A stretch of DNA of 64,000 nt from Parasulfitobacter algicola (GCF_013315265.1 NZ_JABUFE010000003.1:248001-312000), one strand, 5' to 3'; shown: positions 9,437-18,389, counted from the stretch's first letter. The notes: generated from the sequence alone by a model not told the origin. Numbers and translations: made by a program.

Positions 9437-9451
9437 TTAACACACCGTTAA
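9437..9451. promoter_or_regulatory. Perfect CtrA-type box upstream of the sensor kinase
   Basis: TTAACACACCGTTAA matches the alphaproteobacterial CtrA consensus TTAA-N7-TTAA exactly. Three more TTAA tetramers (9427, 9462, 9474) lie in the same 50 bases between the divergent binding-protein and kinase genes. CtrA controls motility and signalling genes in roseobacters, so direct control is plausible. AT-rich intergenic DNA can produce TTAA by chance, hence the moderate score. Confidence 0.5.
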
Positions 9452-9491
9452 TCCCTATTGGTTAACAATCAGTTTAAGGATTGGAGTGCAC

Positions 9492-11420
9492 ATGCGCGCA
9501 GTTTCTAAACTTAGATTGGGGTTTCTGGCGTTGGCGTGCTTGACGTTACTTATCGCTGTGGTTGCGATTGCAGGGGTAAGTCGTGTGCAAACTCTTAATG
9601 CTAATTTGTCTGAGCGGGCTTTACCGGTCTTGTTCGAACTGGATGCGATAAGTGCAATTTCCGTAGACATCGCGCAGAAGGCGCAAAGTTTTGGCAATGC
9701 AAGAAATTTTGAACAAATCAGTACAATTGCAAATCAGATTAGTCAAAGCGATCAACAATTCCTTGCGTCATTTGAAAAGCTTGAAATCCAAGACCCTTCA
9801 TTGCAATTGGGTGATCTTGCAAATGCAATCAACCGTATTCAGGATCTGACTTTTAACGTTGAAGATCTTGCCAAGTCTGAACTAAAGCAAAACGCGAATT
9901 TTGATCTGTCGGTGTCTGATTTGAACGACAGTCTTACGCAGCTTGCAACGCTTTCCGAAGATGCCCGTACATTGGCAAGCCTTGCGATCAGTCGCAGTCA
10001 AATGCAGCAATTGGATATTGATCAGTATCGTAAATCGCTGGCGATACACAGCACTGTTGAAAGCCTTCTGGCGGAAGCCCGATCTTTGATGCTGATCAAT
10101 AATTTACAGGATTTAAAAGAAAATCGCGAACTGACAGCGCTGTATTTGCGTACACTTTTCAGCACAATCGCACGTTTGCCAGATAATGATTATCGCAACC
10201 AGATATCAGATCTTGCGGTAGGTATTTACGATATCTTATCCGACCAGGGTATTTACACACCAAAGCGATCAGCAATTCTGATCAATACAGATTTGCGGTT
10301 CCAGTTGGCCAGGCTTTTGGAAGAAACGTCAAACCTTCAATCTGCGACGGCTGCAATTGTCGAAAAGCAACGCAATCTGACCTTTTTGCAAAAAGAACAG
10401 ATGTCGCGAACTGTGCGTGGTGTGTCCTTGACGCTTATTGTCGTTTGCACGATCTCTTTAACCGCTGCGGGATTGTTGATTTTTGAAGTGGTTGAACGTC
10501 AAATTTCTAGGCGCCTAAAAACAGTCTATGAAAATGCTGAACGGATTGAGCAGGGGATTTATACTGAGCCTGTGCATTTTGAGGGTAAAGATGAAATAGC
10601 GGCGTTGGGGCGGTCGGTGGATCGGCTGCGAGAATTATCGCAAAAGCAGACTAAAATCGAAGAAACACTCCGAATTGCACAAAAAGCTGCAGAAACGGCA
10701 GCACAAACCAAGTCTGAATTTTTGGCAGTGATGAGTCATGAGGTCAGAACACCGCTGAATTCGATTATGGGTATGTTTGAATTGCTTGAAAGGGCTGACA
10801 TCCCTGAAAAGCAAAAAAAACGTGCAGGGATGGGGCGCAAGGCGTCAGATAACCTTTTTGAACTGCTGAGCAATGTCCTTGATGCGTCTAGAATTGAGGC
10901 GGGCAGTATGGATTTAGCGAAAAGTAATGTGGATACAGCGGAAATAACCGAATATTTATCATCGCTTTTAGAGGGCGTTATCGCGAAATCTGGCAAAAAC
11001 CTTATGGCCGAGGTTTGCGTGGCGACGAAATTACCGCCATTTATTCACACTGATGGTGTTCGTCTTAAGCAAATACTAACGAACTTAATTGATAACGCTG
11101 TCCGATTTACCACAGATGGTAGTGTTGTCGTGCGTATTGAAAGTATGATCTCATCTAAAATCGTATCATTCCAAGTCATTGATACTGGTATAGGAATTCA
11201 ACGTTCTGACCAAGAGATCATCTTTGAACCATTCCGTCAGACTGACAGCGGTATTAAACGGCGCACCGGCGGCAGTGGTCTGGGGCTAGCTATTTCTAAG
11301 AATCTTGCTAATCTACTTGGGGGCGAATTGCGGTGCGAAAGTTCACCTGGAATTGGTTCTACATTTATTCTTTCAATTCCAGCTGAATTTTCACCAGGAG
11401 AGACGACAGATGAAAAGTAA
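9492..11420 (+). CDS. Membrane sensor histidine kinase (TorS/LuxQ-like input)
   Basis: About 642 residues. A first transmembrane helix (LGFLALACLTLLIAVVAIAG, residues 8-27), a long helical periplasmic domain to about residue 310, a second transmembrane helix (VSLTLIVVCTISLTAAGLLIF), HAMP (ISRRLKTVYENAERIEQG), a short coiled coil, then HisKA with the phospho-acceptor in SHEVRTPLNSIMG (His near 416) and a complete HATPase: N box LTNLIDNAVRF, G1 DTGIGI, G2 GGSGLGLAI. No receiver or HPt domain is fused, unlike TorS. ATG at 9492 has GGAG five bases upstream; GTG at 9486 is an alternative. Its 3' end overlaps the following response regulator by 11 bases. The ligand probably comes through the divergent binding protein. 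Confidence 0.93.
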   Translation: MRAVSKLRLGFLALACLTLLIAVVAIAGVSRVQTLNANLSERALPVLFELDAISAISVDIAQKAQSFGNARNFEQISTIANQISQSDQQFLASFEKLEIQDPSLQLGDLANAINRIQDLTFNVEDLAKSELKQNANFDLSVSDLNDSLTQLATLSEDARTLASLAISRSQMQQLDIDQYRKSLAIHSTVESLLAEARSLMLINNLQDLKENRELTALYLRTLFSTIARLPDNDYRNQISDLAVGIYDILSDQGIYTPKRSAILINTDLRFQLARLLEETSNLQSATAAIVEKQRNLTFLQKEQMSRTVRGVSLTLIVVCTISLTAAGLLIFEVVERQISRRLKTVYENAERIEQGIYTEPVHFEGKDEIAALGRSVDRLRELSQKQTKIEETLRIAQKAAETAAQTKSEFLAVMSHEVRTPLNSIMGMFELLERADIPEKQKKRAGMGRKASDNLFELLSNVLDASRIEAGSMDLAKSNVDTAEITEYLSSLLEGVIAKSGKNLMAEVCVATKLPPFIHTDGVRLKQILTNLIDNAVRFTTDGSVVVRIESMISSKIVSFQVIDTGIGIQRSDQEIIFEPFRQTDSGIKRRTGGSGLGLAISKNLANLLGGELRCESSPGIGSTFILSIPAEFSPGETTDEK

Positions 11421-11793
11421 GAAAGTCCTACTGGCTGAAGATAATGAGATGATGCGTTTCATGTTGTCTGAAATGCTTGAAGAATTGGAATATGACTTTG
11501 ATGTTTGCCGGGATGGTCAAGAGTGTCTGACGATGCTGAACGATGCACCAAATGATTATGCTATCGTTCTTATGGATATCCACATGCCTTTCAAGTCAGG
11601 TCTTGATGCTGTTAGCGAAATTCGCAACAGCAATTTACATCCCCCTAAGGGTATTCCTGTGATTGCAGTTACGGCAGATCAGCATTGGCAGCATCTGGAA
11701 CGCTGTATTAAAATTGGATTTAATGATGTTATGCCAAAGCCGGTTTCAATGAACCGGCTAAGTGAAGGCATAAAGACGCATCTGGTCGCCTAA
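11410..11793 (+). CDS. Stand-alone response regulator receiver (kinase partner)
   Basis: 127 residues consisting only of a receiver domain: acidic pocket ED near residues 10-11 (LLAEDNEMMRFML), phospho-acceptor Asp in VLMDIHMPFKSG near residue 55, conserved Thr in VIAVTAD and Lys in MPKPVS. The reading frame begins inside the kinase gene (ATG overlaps its stop by 11 bases, with an AGGAGA-type ribosome site), so translation is coupled and the two are a cognate pair. No output domain is present, so the signal must pass to another protein, by protein contact or phosphorelay. The longer open frame upstream of this ATG lies within the kinase gene and is not expected to be translated. Confidence 0.92.
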   Translation: MKSKKVLLAEDNEMMRFMLSEMLEELEYDFDVCRDGQECLTMLNDAPNDYAIVLMDIHMPFKSGLDAVSEIRNSNLHPPKGIPVIAVTADQHWQHLERCIKIGFNDVMPKPVSMNRLSEGIKTHLVA

Positions 11794-12191
11794 TGGAAGA
11801 CTTCCTGGGATAAATCTTCAATAATTTGATTGGTATCTTTTGTCAGATAAGTTGCAATGGCTTCAAGTTCGCTTGGCATAACGGGTTTCCGTAAAATCCA
11901 GTCAACACCACTTGCTACGGACCTGTGATCACCATTCGGAAAAGCTGATGATCCTGTAATCATAATGATAGGTGCATTGGGATGTCGTATTGTAATCGTG
12001 TCCGATAATGAGATTGTATTTCCGTCCTCGACAAAAAGATCCAGAATAAACAAGTCATATTTCTGTTCTAACAGTCGCGGAAAGGCAGCCTTGGCACCAT
12101 TGCATGTCACCACTTCGAAACCGGCTGATTCAAGACTGTCTGTCCAAAGCTCGCAAATAATCGGATCGTCTTCTACTATAAGTGCTCGCAT
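11790..12191 (-). CDS. Second stand-alone response regulator receiver
   Basis: 133 residues with only a receiver domain: MRALIVEDDPIICELW (acidic pocket), DLFILDLFVEDGNT (phospho-acceptor Asp near residue 52), IIMITGSS (Thr) and LRKPVMPSEL (Lys). It is convergent with the kinase-linked receiver, and the stop codons of the two genes overlap (11790-11793). It may be a second output or phosphate sink of the same kinase, but it has its own promoter region upstream of 12191. No DNA-binding or enzymatic domain is fused. Confidence 0.9.
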   Translation of the reverse strand: MRALIVEDDPIICELWTDSLESAGFEVVTCNGAKAAFPRLLEQKYDLFILDLFVEDGNTISLSDTITIRHPNAPIIMITGSSAFPNGDHRSVASGVDWILRKPVMPSELEAIATYLTKDTNQIIEDLSQEVFH

Positions 12192-12338
12192 CTCACGCCT
12201 CTCTTGTTAAGGACGTAATATTTGTTAAAAGTTACCAATCTGTAAATTTTTACATTAATTCGAATTTTTCCGTCAATAATTCGTCAATAATAAAAATTCC
12301 TTTATATTTTGCGTAAAAACGACTGATCGAACGATGAT

Positions 12339-13010
12339 TTATCCAGTAACGACGTCACAAGACCCACCTTGGCTTAGGGGCGTTCTGAATGCGGTCGGTG
12401 ACATAAGTATCCAACCTGTTTTACCAATTGCTTCACCTTCGGCGAAGACTGTTATGAACTGCCATACACGTTCATTTGTCGTTCTGACCGGCCGCAAGAC
12501 ATCAAATGTCCCATCGCGCAGCATGAATTGATGGCTAAAGGAAATATCCCCATCGACATTTATCGTCGCTAAAACCTGCGAAGATCTGTCCGGGGCCGAA
12601 TAAACAGAAATTGGCTCGCCCTGGTAATCGATACAACTGTACTGAGATTGCCAGTCTTCTGGTATCGGTGGCTGAACGTCCAATTGCATCCGTTCTGACA
12701 TAAACCGTAAAAATGGGCCAGCATCCGTAACGTTTGTATCAACCGAACATCCCAGATCGCGTTCATCTTTTCGAATTTCTTCGATCATCTCTCGTGCCGC
12801 CTTGCCAATAGACGGGCTTTGAGTTGAACAATCTTCATTGTTAAAAATTGATTGGCCTAACGGAGATGAAAAACAATATCCGCCGCGATCAAGCATAGCA
12901 TTCCGTGCAAACCAAAGTTCATTACAGCTTTGATTTATATTCGCCGCATAAAGCGGGGATATAAAAATCAAATACAAAAATACGACGAATGCCTGTTTCA
13001 TTAGATCCAT
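12339..13010 (-). CDS. Secreted DUF4453/YARHG-like protein with SH3-like C-terminal half
   Basis: 223 residues. A signal peptide (MKQAFVVFLYLIFISPLYAAN) is followed by a Cys-rich segment CNELWFARNAMLDRGGYC, which resembles the YARHG/DUF4453 family found in roseobacters, with paired cysteines that could form disulfides. The C-terminal half (SCIDYQGEPISVYSAPDRSSQVLATI ... VWQFITVFAEGEAIGKTGWIL, split) resembles a bacterial SH3 domain that binds cell-wall ligands. Periplasmic or surface location is likely. ATG four residues later is an alternative start. No pathway can be assigned. Confidence 0.75.
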   Translation of the reverse strand: MDLMKQAFVVFLYLIFISPLYAANINQSCNELWFARNAMLDRGGYCFSSPLGQSIFNNEDCSTQSPSIGKAAREMIEEIRKDERDLGCSVDTNVTDAGPFLRFMSERMQLDVQPPIPEDWQSQYSCIDYQGEPISVYSAPDRSSQVLATINVDGDISFSHQFMLRDGTFDVLRPVRTTNERVWQFITVFAEGEAIGKTGWILMSPTAFRTPLSQGGSCDVVTG

Positions 13011-13173
13011 GTGTGTTGTGTTATCAATATAATGTCAGTCATACTTAAACGACGCTGATGACGGAAATCAAATTTGCCTGAAACGCGATAACAAAATGTT
13101 ATGGTGTGCTTTGACGTTAGGTTATATCATCCATGTGGTGAACAGGGATCACAAAAAATATTGTAAAAACCAA

Positions 13174-13197
13174 GTTTATTGACCTTTGATAATAAAC
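13174..13197. repeat. Inverted repeat upstream of the DEAD-box helicase
   Basis: GTTTATT and AATAAAC form a perfect 7-bp inverted repeat around a 10-base spacer, about 105 bases upstream of the preferred helicase start. It could be an operator or a 5' leader hairpin. Cold-shock control of such helicases often involves the leader, but nothing here proves it. Confidence 0.35.
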
Positions 13198-13302
13198 CCG
13201 CTAGGCGATATGCGACGGGAAAATGCACTTGGATTGCATGGGCCATACGGGCTATCCCGCGAAGAAGTGCGGGCCAAATATGTCCGCAGACAGCGGATAT
13301 AC

Positions 13303-14661
13303 ATGATAAAATTTACAGACCTTAAACTGGACCCAAAGGTCCTTAAAGCCGTCGAAGGCGCCGGATACACTGAGCCGACGCCAATTCAGGCGGGCGCAAT
13401 TCCGTCGGCATTAGAAGGGCGAGATGTGTTGGGCATTGCCCAGACCGGAACTGGTAAAACAGCCAGTTTTACGCTTCCGATGATCACACTTTTGGGCAAA
13501 GGGCGCGCACGCGCACGCATGCCACGTAGCTTGGTGTTGGCCCCCACACGGGAACTGGCCGCGCAAGTGGCTGAAAACTTCGATATTTATGCCAAAAATA
13601 CAAAATTGACCAAGGCCCTTTTGATCGGTGGTGTCAGTTTTAAAGAACAAGACGCACTGATTGATCGCGGCGTTGATGTTCTGATCGCAACGCCTGGGCG
13701 TCTGCTTGACCATTTTGAGCGCGGAAAGCTGTTATTGACAGGTGTTCAGATCATGGTTGTCGATGAAGCTGACCGGATGCTTGATATGGGTTTTATTCCT
13801 GATATCGAACGTATCTTCAATCTGACGCCTTTTACCCGCCAGACCCTGTTTTTCAGCGCCACCATGGCCCCTGAGATTGAGCGGATCACAAATACCTTTT
13901 TGTCCAACCCCGCTAAAGTAGAAGTGGCGCGCGCGGCAACAACGGGTGAAAATATCACCCAAGGCGTGGTTATGTTCAAAGCCAGCCGTCGCGATCGGGA
14001 AGGCACTGAAAAGCGCAATGTACTGCGGGCTATGATTGATGCAGAAGGCGATGCATGCAGCAATGCGATCATCTTCTGCAATCGTAAGACAGATGTAGAT
14101 ATCTGCGCAAAATCTTTGCAGAAATACGGTTATGATGCATCACCTATCCATGGTGATCTGGATCAGTCCAAACGGACCGAAATATTGCAAAGCTTCCGCG
14201 ATGGAACACTTCGTTTTCTGTGTGCGTCTGATGTCGCAGCACGCGGGCTTGATATTCCGAATGTCAGCCATGTTTTCAATTATGACGTTCCAAGTCACGC
14301 TGAAGATTATGTTCACCGCATTGGCCGTACGGGCCGCGCAGGACGGACTGGTAAGGCGATGATGATCTGTGTGCCTCGTGATGAAAAGAACCTGGCGAAC
14401 ATTGAAGCGTTGGTCAAAATGGAAGTGCCGCGTCTTGAAAATCCAATCAAGGACGCAAAACCACCAAAAGAAAATGCCCCCAAGGAAAAAGCGCCAAAGG
14501 AAAACGTAAAGTCCAGACAGGCGCGCGCCCCGAAAGAGGATTCTGCGAAATCCGGTGGACCAAAGCGCAGAAACAATCGTGAGGACAAATCGGTTGTTGG
14601 GATGGGTGATCACTTGCCCAGCTTCATTGCCAAAAGTTTTGACGAACGCAGGGCAGACTAA
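13303..14661 (+). CDS. rhlE: DEAD-box ATP-dependent RNA helicase (RhlE-like)
   Basis: 452 residues from the preferred ATG (MIKFTDLKLDPKVLKAVE). All helicase motifs are present in order: Q motif PTPIQAGAIP, Walker A AQTGTGKTA, PTRELA, Walker B VVDEADRMLD, SAT, and motif VI HRIGRTGRAGRTGKA. The C-terminal 80 residues are Lys/Pro-rich and low complexity, a typical RNA-binding tail. An upstream in-frame ATG at 13186 would add 39 residues absent from the family. It probably remodels structured RNA (ribosome assembly, mRNA decay). It stands alone in its transcription unit. Confidence 0.93.
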   Translation: MIKFTDLKLDPKVLKAVEGAGYTEPTPIQAGAIPSALEGRDVLGIAQTGTGKTASFTLPMITLLGKGRARARMPRSLVLAPTRELAAQVAENFDIYAKNTKLTKALLIGGVSFKEQDALIDRGVDVLIATPGRLLDHFERGKLLLTGVQIMVVDEADRMLDMGFIPDIERIFNLTPFTRQTLFFSATMAPEIERITNTFLSNPAKVEVARAATTGENITQGVVMFKASRRDREGTEKRNVLRAMIDAEGDACSNAIIFCNRKTDVDICAKSLQKYGYDASPIHGDLDQSKRTEILQSFRDGTLRFLCASDVAARGLDIPNVSHVFNYDVPSHAEDYVHRIGRTGRAGRTGKAMMICVPRDEKNLANIEALVKMEVPRLENPIKDAKPPKENAPKEKAPKENVKSRQARAPKEDSAKSGGPKRRNNREDKSVVGMGDHLPSFIAKSFDERRAD

Positions 14662-14844
14662 CTTATTCTTTCAAACCAAAGGCGTGCTGGCACACGCCAT
14701 TTCGTTATCTCGTGCACCTTGGGGGCACGTGCGTTTGGCTTCAAGCGGCGAACGCGTATTAAATTCAATATCTGCATGAGACGTTGCAACTGCGTGAGAA
14801 TTTATTAGGCTTGTCCGATATATCTTTTGGATAAGGTGGGTTCA

Positions 14845-16137
14845 GTGGCGGAATTGCATAAAGATCATATTGAAACGCAAAGTCTGAAATACGCGAAAGA
14901 GCTTGAAGGCCATTTGTCTTGGCTGGATACCTTTACAGGTGCAGCGCTTGGTGTTTTGGCAGTAGCGTCTGGTATCTATACCTATCTTGGTGTGTCATCC
15001 TTATTGGATGATAATGGGGCGCTTAGTTTTTTTGCGGCTATGGCCTATTCTATTGCGGTCTCTGTCGGGATCTTTGTTTTCTGGTCTTATCTTATCAGGC
15101 TGTTACCCGCAGTGCGTACGGCATCTGCGCGTATGGGGTTATTTTTATCGATGTTGCTGGGTTGTGCAGCGATCATCGCGATGTCGTCCTGGCTGAACGC
15201 GGCTGCTTTGGCAGGTGCGGCGGCCGTTGAACAACATCTGGCGCGCACGGTTCAGGATTATCAGGCATCGCTTGAGCAAGCTAACAGCATTGCGATTTCG
15301 GCCCAAGGGCTGGAACGTGACGTATCCCGTGTGCGTCAAAGTTTTGAAGATCTATCCGAACAAGAAGCCAGCGGCAATCTGTCAGGTCTGGCCGGGCGTG
15401 GTGCTGTTTTTCGCGTGTTGCGACAAAAGTCTCAGGAACTGGAAACACTGGAACGACAAATTGCAAGCCAACAGCCTTTAGTGGAAACGGCCTTTGCCGA
15501 GGGTAATCTAATTTTAAGCCGTATGCGGTCGCTAACTGTGGAACAGGGATCTGTTGAAACACGGTCAGTCGAGTTTTCAGAAGAAGCCGTACGCCTTGCA
15601 GGCGTCATTGCACAGTTGCGCCAATTGTCTGTTGCGCCGCTGGTTGAACGGGCCGCACAGGATTTATCGGCATCCGTCGTTTTGCCAGAACTTGATGGTA
15701 ATACGGATTCGAACAGATCCGATCAGGCCGCAACGATTACATCAGTTTTGGCCGTTTTATCGCAACGCGCTGAAACGCTTCGTGTTGCAGCACAAGAGGT
15801 CATGGCGATGCCCGCCCCGACCGAGCCGGTTTACACGCCTATTTCAACCGCAGATGCTGTGATCAAATATGCACGTAATTTTGCCCCAAGCTGGGCCGGT
15901 GCCATCGCAATCGACCTTTTGCCTGGGGTTCTGGTTTTTATCTTGGCGGTCACGCAAGCTGCGATCCGGAACAGCCGTGGATATACCACGCTTGAAGATT
16001 CAATGACTTTGGCAGAGCTGCGTGTTGCACGGGCGGCGCTTGAAGATATTGAAAGCGGCGCACATCAACCTGCACCAGCAGATACAAAGCCTGTTACTTT
16101 GCCGCTTGAGGCAATCAGCCCTAGCACAAAACGCTGA
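14845..16137 (+). CDS. Unrecognised membrane protein with long coiled coil
   Basis: About 430 residues, not assigned to a family. Three hydrophobic segments near the N terminus (FTGAALGVLAVASGIYTYLG; FFAAMAYSIAVSVGIFVFW; MGLFLSMLLGCAAIIAMSSW) are followed by roughly 200 residues of heptad-rich helix (HLARTVQDYQASLEQANSI onward), and a fourth hydrophobic segment lies near residue 360 (AIAIDLLPGVLVFILAVTQA). The GTG at 14845 has AAGGTGG about six bases upstream; GTG at 14836 and TTG at 14827 are alternatives. It stops one base before the ATG of the ClpP-fold gene, so the two are translationally coupled. The topology suggests a scaffold or mechanosensitive-like membrane component, but this is speculation. 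Confidence 0.75.
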   Translation: MAELHKDHIETQSLKYAKELEGHLSWLDTFTGAALGVLAVASGIYTYLGVSSLLDDNGALSFFAAMAYSIAVSVGIFVFWSYLIRLLPAVRTASARMGLFLSMLLGCAAIIAMSSWLNAAALAGAAAVEQHLARTVQDYQASLEQANSIAISAQGLERDVSRVRQSFEDLSEQEASGNLSGLAGRGAVFRVLRQKSQELETLERQIASQQPLVETAFAEGNLILSRMRSLTVEQGSVETRSVEFSEEAVRLAGVIAQLRQLSVAPLVERAAQDLSASVVLPELDGNTDSNRSDQAATITSVLAVLSQRAETLRVAAQEVMAMPAPTEPVYTPISTADAVIKYARNFAPSWAGAIAIDLLPGVLVFILAVTQAAIRNSRGYTTLEDSMTLAELRVARAALEDIESGAHQPAPADTKPVTLPLEAISPSTKR

Positions 16138-16138
16138 T

Positions 16139-16894
16139 ATGGCCGACGTTCAGATAAAGCCAAGACGGGGTTTTACGGTCGTCACCGGTATCAAGCTGAT
16201 GCTGTTTGCACAGCTTGGGATCGCTGTCTTTTTGGCTGCCGGTGATCTGTTCAGTCTTCGGTTTAATTTTCAGATGCCCACCCAGACCCCTACGTTGGAA
16301 CGCCCGATCGCACCAGGGGATCAAACCCGCAGATATCGCCCCGAACAAGCGCCTGTGACGCCTTATACTGGCCCTGATATTGGCCCAATGGCCGAGCGTT
16401 TGCAGTTCGAAAAGTTTGGTGAAACGCTAAAGCTAAACGGTCAGATTGCACCTGGGGATGCAAAGCGCTTTGTGGATTATATTGATGGGTTGCCAAGTAA
16501 ACCTAAGATGATTGAGCTGTTTAGCCCCGGTGGGTCCGTACAAGACGCGCTTGAGATCGGGCGACGCATTCGCGCCGATGAAATGAATACCAAAATTGTA
16601 TCTGGGGCGGTGTGTCTGTCAGCCTGTCCCTATCTATTGGCGGCAGGGGTGGACCGTACGGTTGATGCCGAAGGATTTGTTGGCGTGCATCAGCATTATT
16701 TCGGTCAGAATACAGTTTTACCTGCATTTATGGCAGTCGAAGATATTCAGCGCGGTCAAGGTGAAGTGATGGGATATCTTGAAGAGATGGGCATTGATCC
16801 TTTGATCATGCAGCCAGCCTTGTTGACTCCACCGGATGAGATTTACATTCTAACCCCCGAGGAATTGGTGCAGTTCAATGTCGTCGGTGCTTAA
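16139..16894 (+). CDS. Membrane-anchored ClpP-fold protein (COG3904-like)
   Basis: 251 residues. A single N-terminal membrane anchor (residues 18-40) is followed by a Pro-rich linker and a ClpP/crotonase-like domain from about residue 85. The loop SPGGSVQDALEIGRRIR matches the ClpP strand-turn-helix. GAVCLSACPYLLAAG gives a candidate nucleophile Ser161 and VGVHQHYFG a candidate catalytic His184, in the same order as in ClpP (Ser, His). It resembles the predicted periplasmic proteins of COG3904. It could be a membrane-associated protease, or an inactive fold used for assembly. It is coupled to the upstream coiled-coil membrane protein (one base apart), which may be its partner. Confidence 0.8.
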   Translation: MADVQIKPRRGFTVVTGIKLMLFAQLGIAVFLAAGDLFSLRFNFQMPTQTPTLERPIAPGDQTRRYRPEQAPVTPYTGPDIGPMAERLQFEKFGETLKLNGQIAPGDAKRFVDYIDGLPSKPKMIELFSPGGSVQDALEIGRRIRADEMNTKIVSGAVCLSACPYLLAAGVDRTVDAEGFVGVHQHYFGQNTVLPAFMAVEDIQRGQGEVMGYLEEMGIDPLIMQPALLTPPDEIYILTPEELVQFNVVGA

Positions 16895-16899
16895 CGCAT

Positions 16900-18279
16900 T
16901 CAGTTGAATACAGCTGTTAAAGCATAATCAATTGCGTCAGTAATTTGATCAATATCATCCGACGTAGCAATCAACGCAGGTGACAGACAAAGTGTGTTGT
17001 TAAAGCCTGGCACCGACCGATTTGTCGCGCCTATGATCACGCCATGCGACATGCAGTGGGCAACCACGGCTTGGACCATTTTTTCACCTGCAGGTTCTTT
17101 TGTTTTGCGATCCGCAACCAGTTCGGCCCCTGCAAAAAGCCCTTTGCCGCGGATATCGCCGATAACGTTATGCTTGTTCTGCAGCGCGCGCAGATTTTCC
17201 ATCAGCCGATCACCCATCTTAAGGGTGTTGTTCAAAAGATCTTCGCGTTCGATAATTGCCATATTTTCAAGTGCTGCGACAGGTCCAGCCGTGCACCCGC
17301 CAAAGGTTGAAATATCACGAAAATACCCAAGCGGGTCGGTATCGTCTTTAAACATCTGGAAAACTGCATCTGTTGTCACTGTACAGGATATTGCGGCATA
17401 GCCAGAGGCAACCCCTTTTGCCATTGTCACGAAATCAGGCTTGATGTCATAGTTCTGATATCCAAACCATTCGCCAGTCCGTCCGACACCACAGACGACT
17501 TCGTCAATATGCAGTAGAATATCGTATTTCTCGCAGATCTCCTGAACACGTGGCCAATAGCCATCTGGTGGTGTGATAACACCCCCACCTGCTGTGATCG
17601 GCTCAAGACAAAGCGCACCGACGGTATCGGCACCTTCGCGCAGGATCACCTGTTCGATGGCGTTTGCCGCTGCCACACCATAATCAACGGCATCCGGAAA
17701 CTGGTTGCGATATTCCAGACAGTGCGGAACGGATACAAACCCGGGCGTAAAGGGGCCATAATGCGCATTACGTTCACCTTGCCCACCTGCAGAAAGCGCC
17801 GCAATGGTCGTACCGTGATAGTCGCGTTCCCGGAACAGGATTTTGTATTTCTTACCGCCATGCACGCGGTGCGCAATTTGGCGCACCATTTTAAAGACTT
17901 TCTCGTTCGCTTCGGATCCTGAATTCGAATAATAGACACGCGATAATCCAGGCATTTTTTCGATCAGTTTTTTGGCAAACTGCGCCCCGGGGATTGAACC
18001 GGCCGAGTTGGAAAAATAGTTCATTTTGATCAGTTGATCGCGTACAGCATTCGCAATAGATGTACGGCCATACCCGACATTCACTGTCCAGACGCCACCG
18101 GATACAGCATCCAGATGTTCCTTGCCAGATGCATCCCAGACACGCATACCCTTGCCTTCGACGATAATCTTGGGGTCGTTTGTTTCCAATGATTTGTGCT
18201 GCATAAGATGATGCCAAACATGCGCACGATCCGCCTGAATAACGCCCGAGATATCATTGCCAAGATCTGTCATATCCAT
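16900..18279 (-). CDS. tpa: Taurine--pyruvate aminotransferase Tpa
   Basis: 459 residues. A class III PLP aminotransferase that transfers the amino group of taurine to pyruvate, giving sulfoacetaldehyde (the Xsc substrate) and alanine. Family signatures: YYSNSGSEANEKVFKMVRQ, LLHIDEVVCGVGRTGEWF (PLP-binding Asp), and the Schiff-base Lys in TMAKGVASGY. The N terminus MTDLGNDISGVIQADRAHVW closely resembles roseobacter Tpa proteins as I know them. ATG at 18279 has an AAGGGG site eight bases upstream. It is placed after the reductive dehalogenase rather than beside xsc, which lies 10 kb away. A related omega-aminotransferase specificity is possible but less likely. Confidence 0.88.
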   Translation of the reverse strand: MDMTDLGNDISGVIQADRAHVWHHLMQHKSLETNDPKIIVEGKGMRVWDASGKEHLDAVSGGVWTVNVGYGRTSIANAVRDQLIKMNYFSNSAGSIPGAQFAKKLIEKMPGLSRVYYSNSGSEANEKVFKMVRQIAHRVHGGKKYKILFRERDYHGTTIAALSAGGQGERNAHYGPFTPGFVSVPHCLEYRNQFPDAVDYGVAAANAIEQVILREGADTVGALCLEPITAGGGVITPPDGYWPRVQEICEKYDILLHIDEVVCGVGRTGEWFGYQNYDIKPDFVTMAKGVASGYAAISCTVTTDAVFQMFKDDTDPLGYFRDISTFGGCTAGPVAALENMAIIEREDLLNNTLKMGDRLMENLRALQNKHNVIGDIRGKGLFAGAELVADRKTKEPAGEKMVQAVVAHCMSHGVIIGATNRSVPGFNNTLCLSPALIATSDDIDQITDAIDYALTAVFN

Positions 18280-18389
18280 TGGATCGCCCCTTATCCCACA
18301 CAAACGTGCTGCTTGTTGTGATAAAGTACCGTGCATGAATTCAAGATTTCGAATAGGGCCAGTATACCTGTTGGCTTAGTGCCAGATCG

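Noticed and set aside
13186-13302. N-terminal extension of the DEAD-box helicase from the first ATG
   Set aside because: The extra 39 residues do not belong to the family and the core starts at MIKFTDL; the region also contains an inverted repeat suited to a leader.
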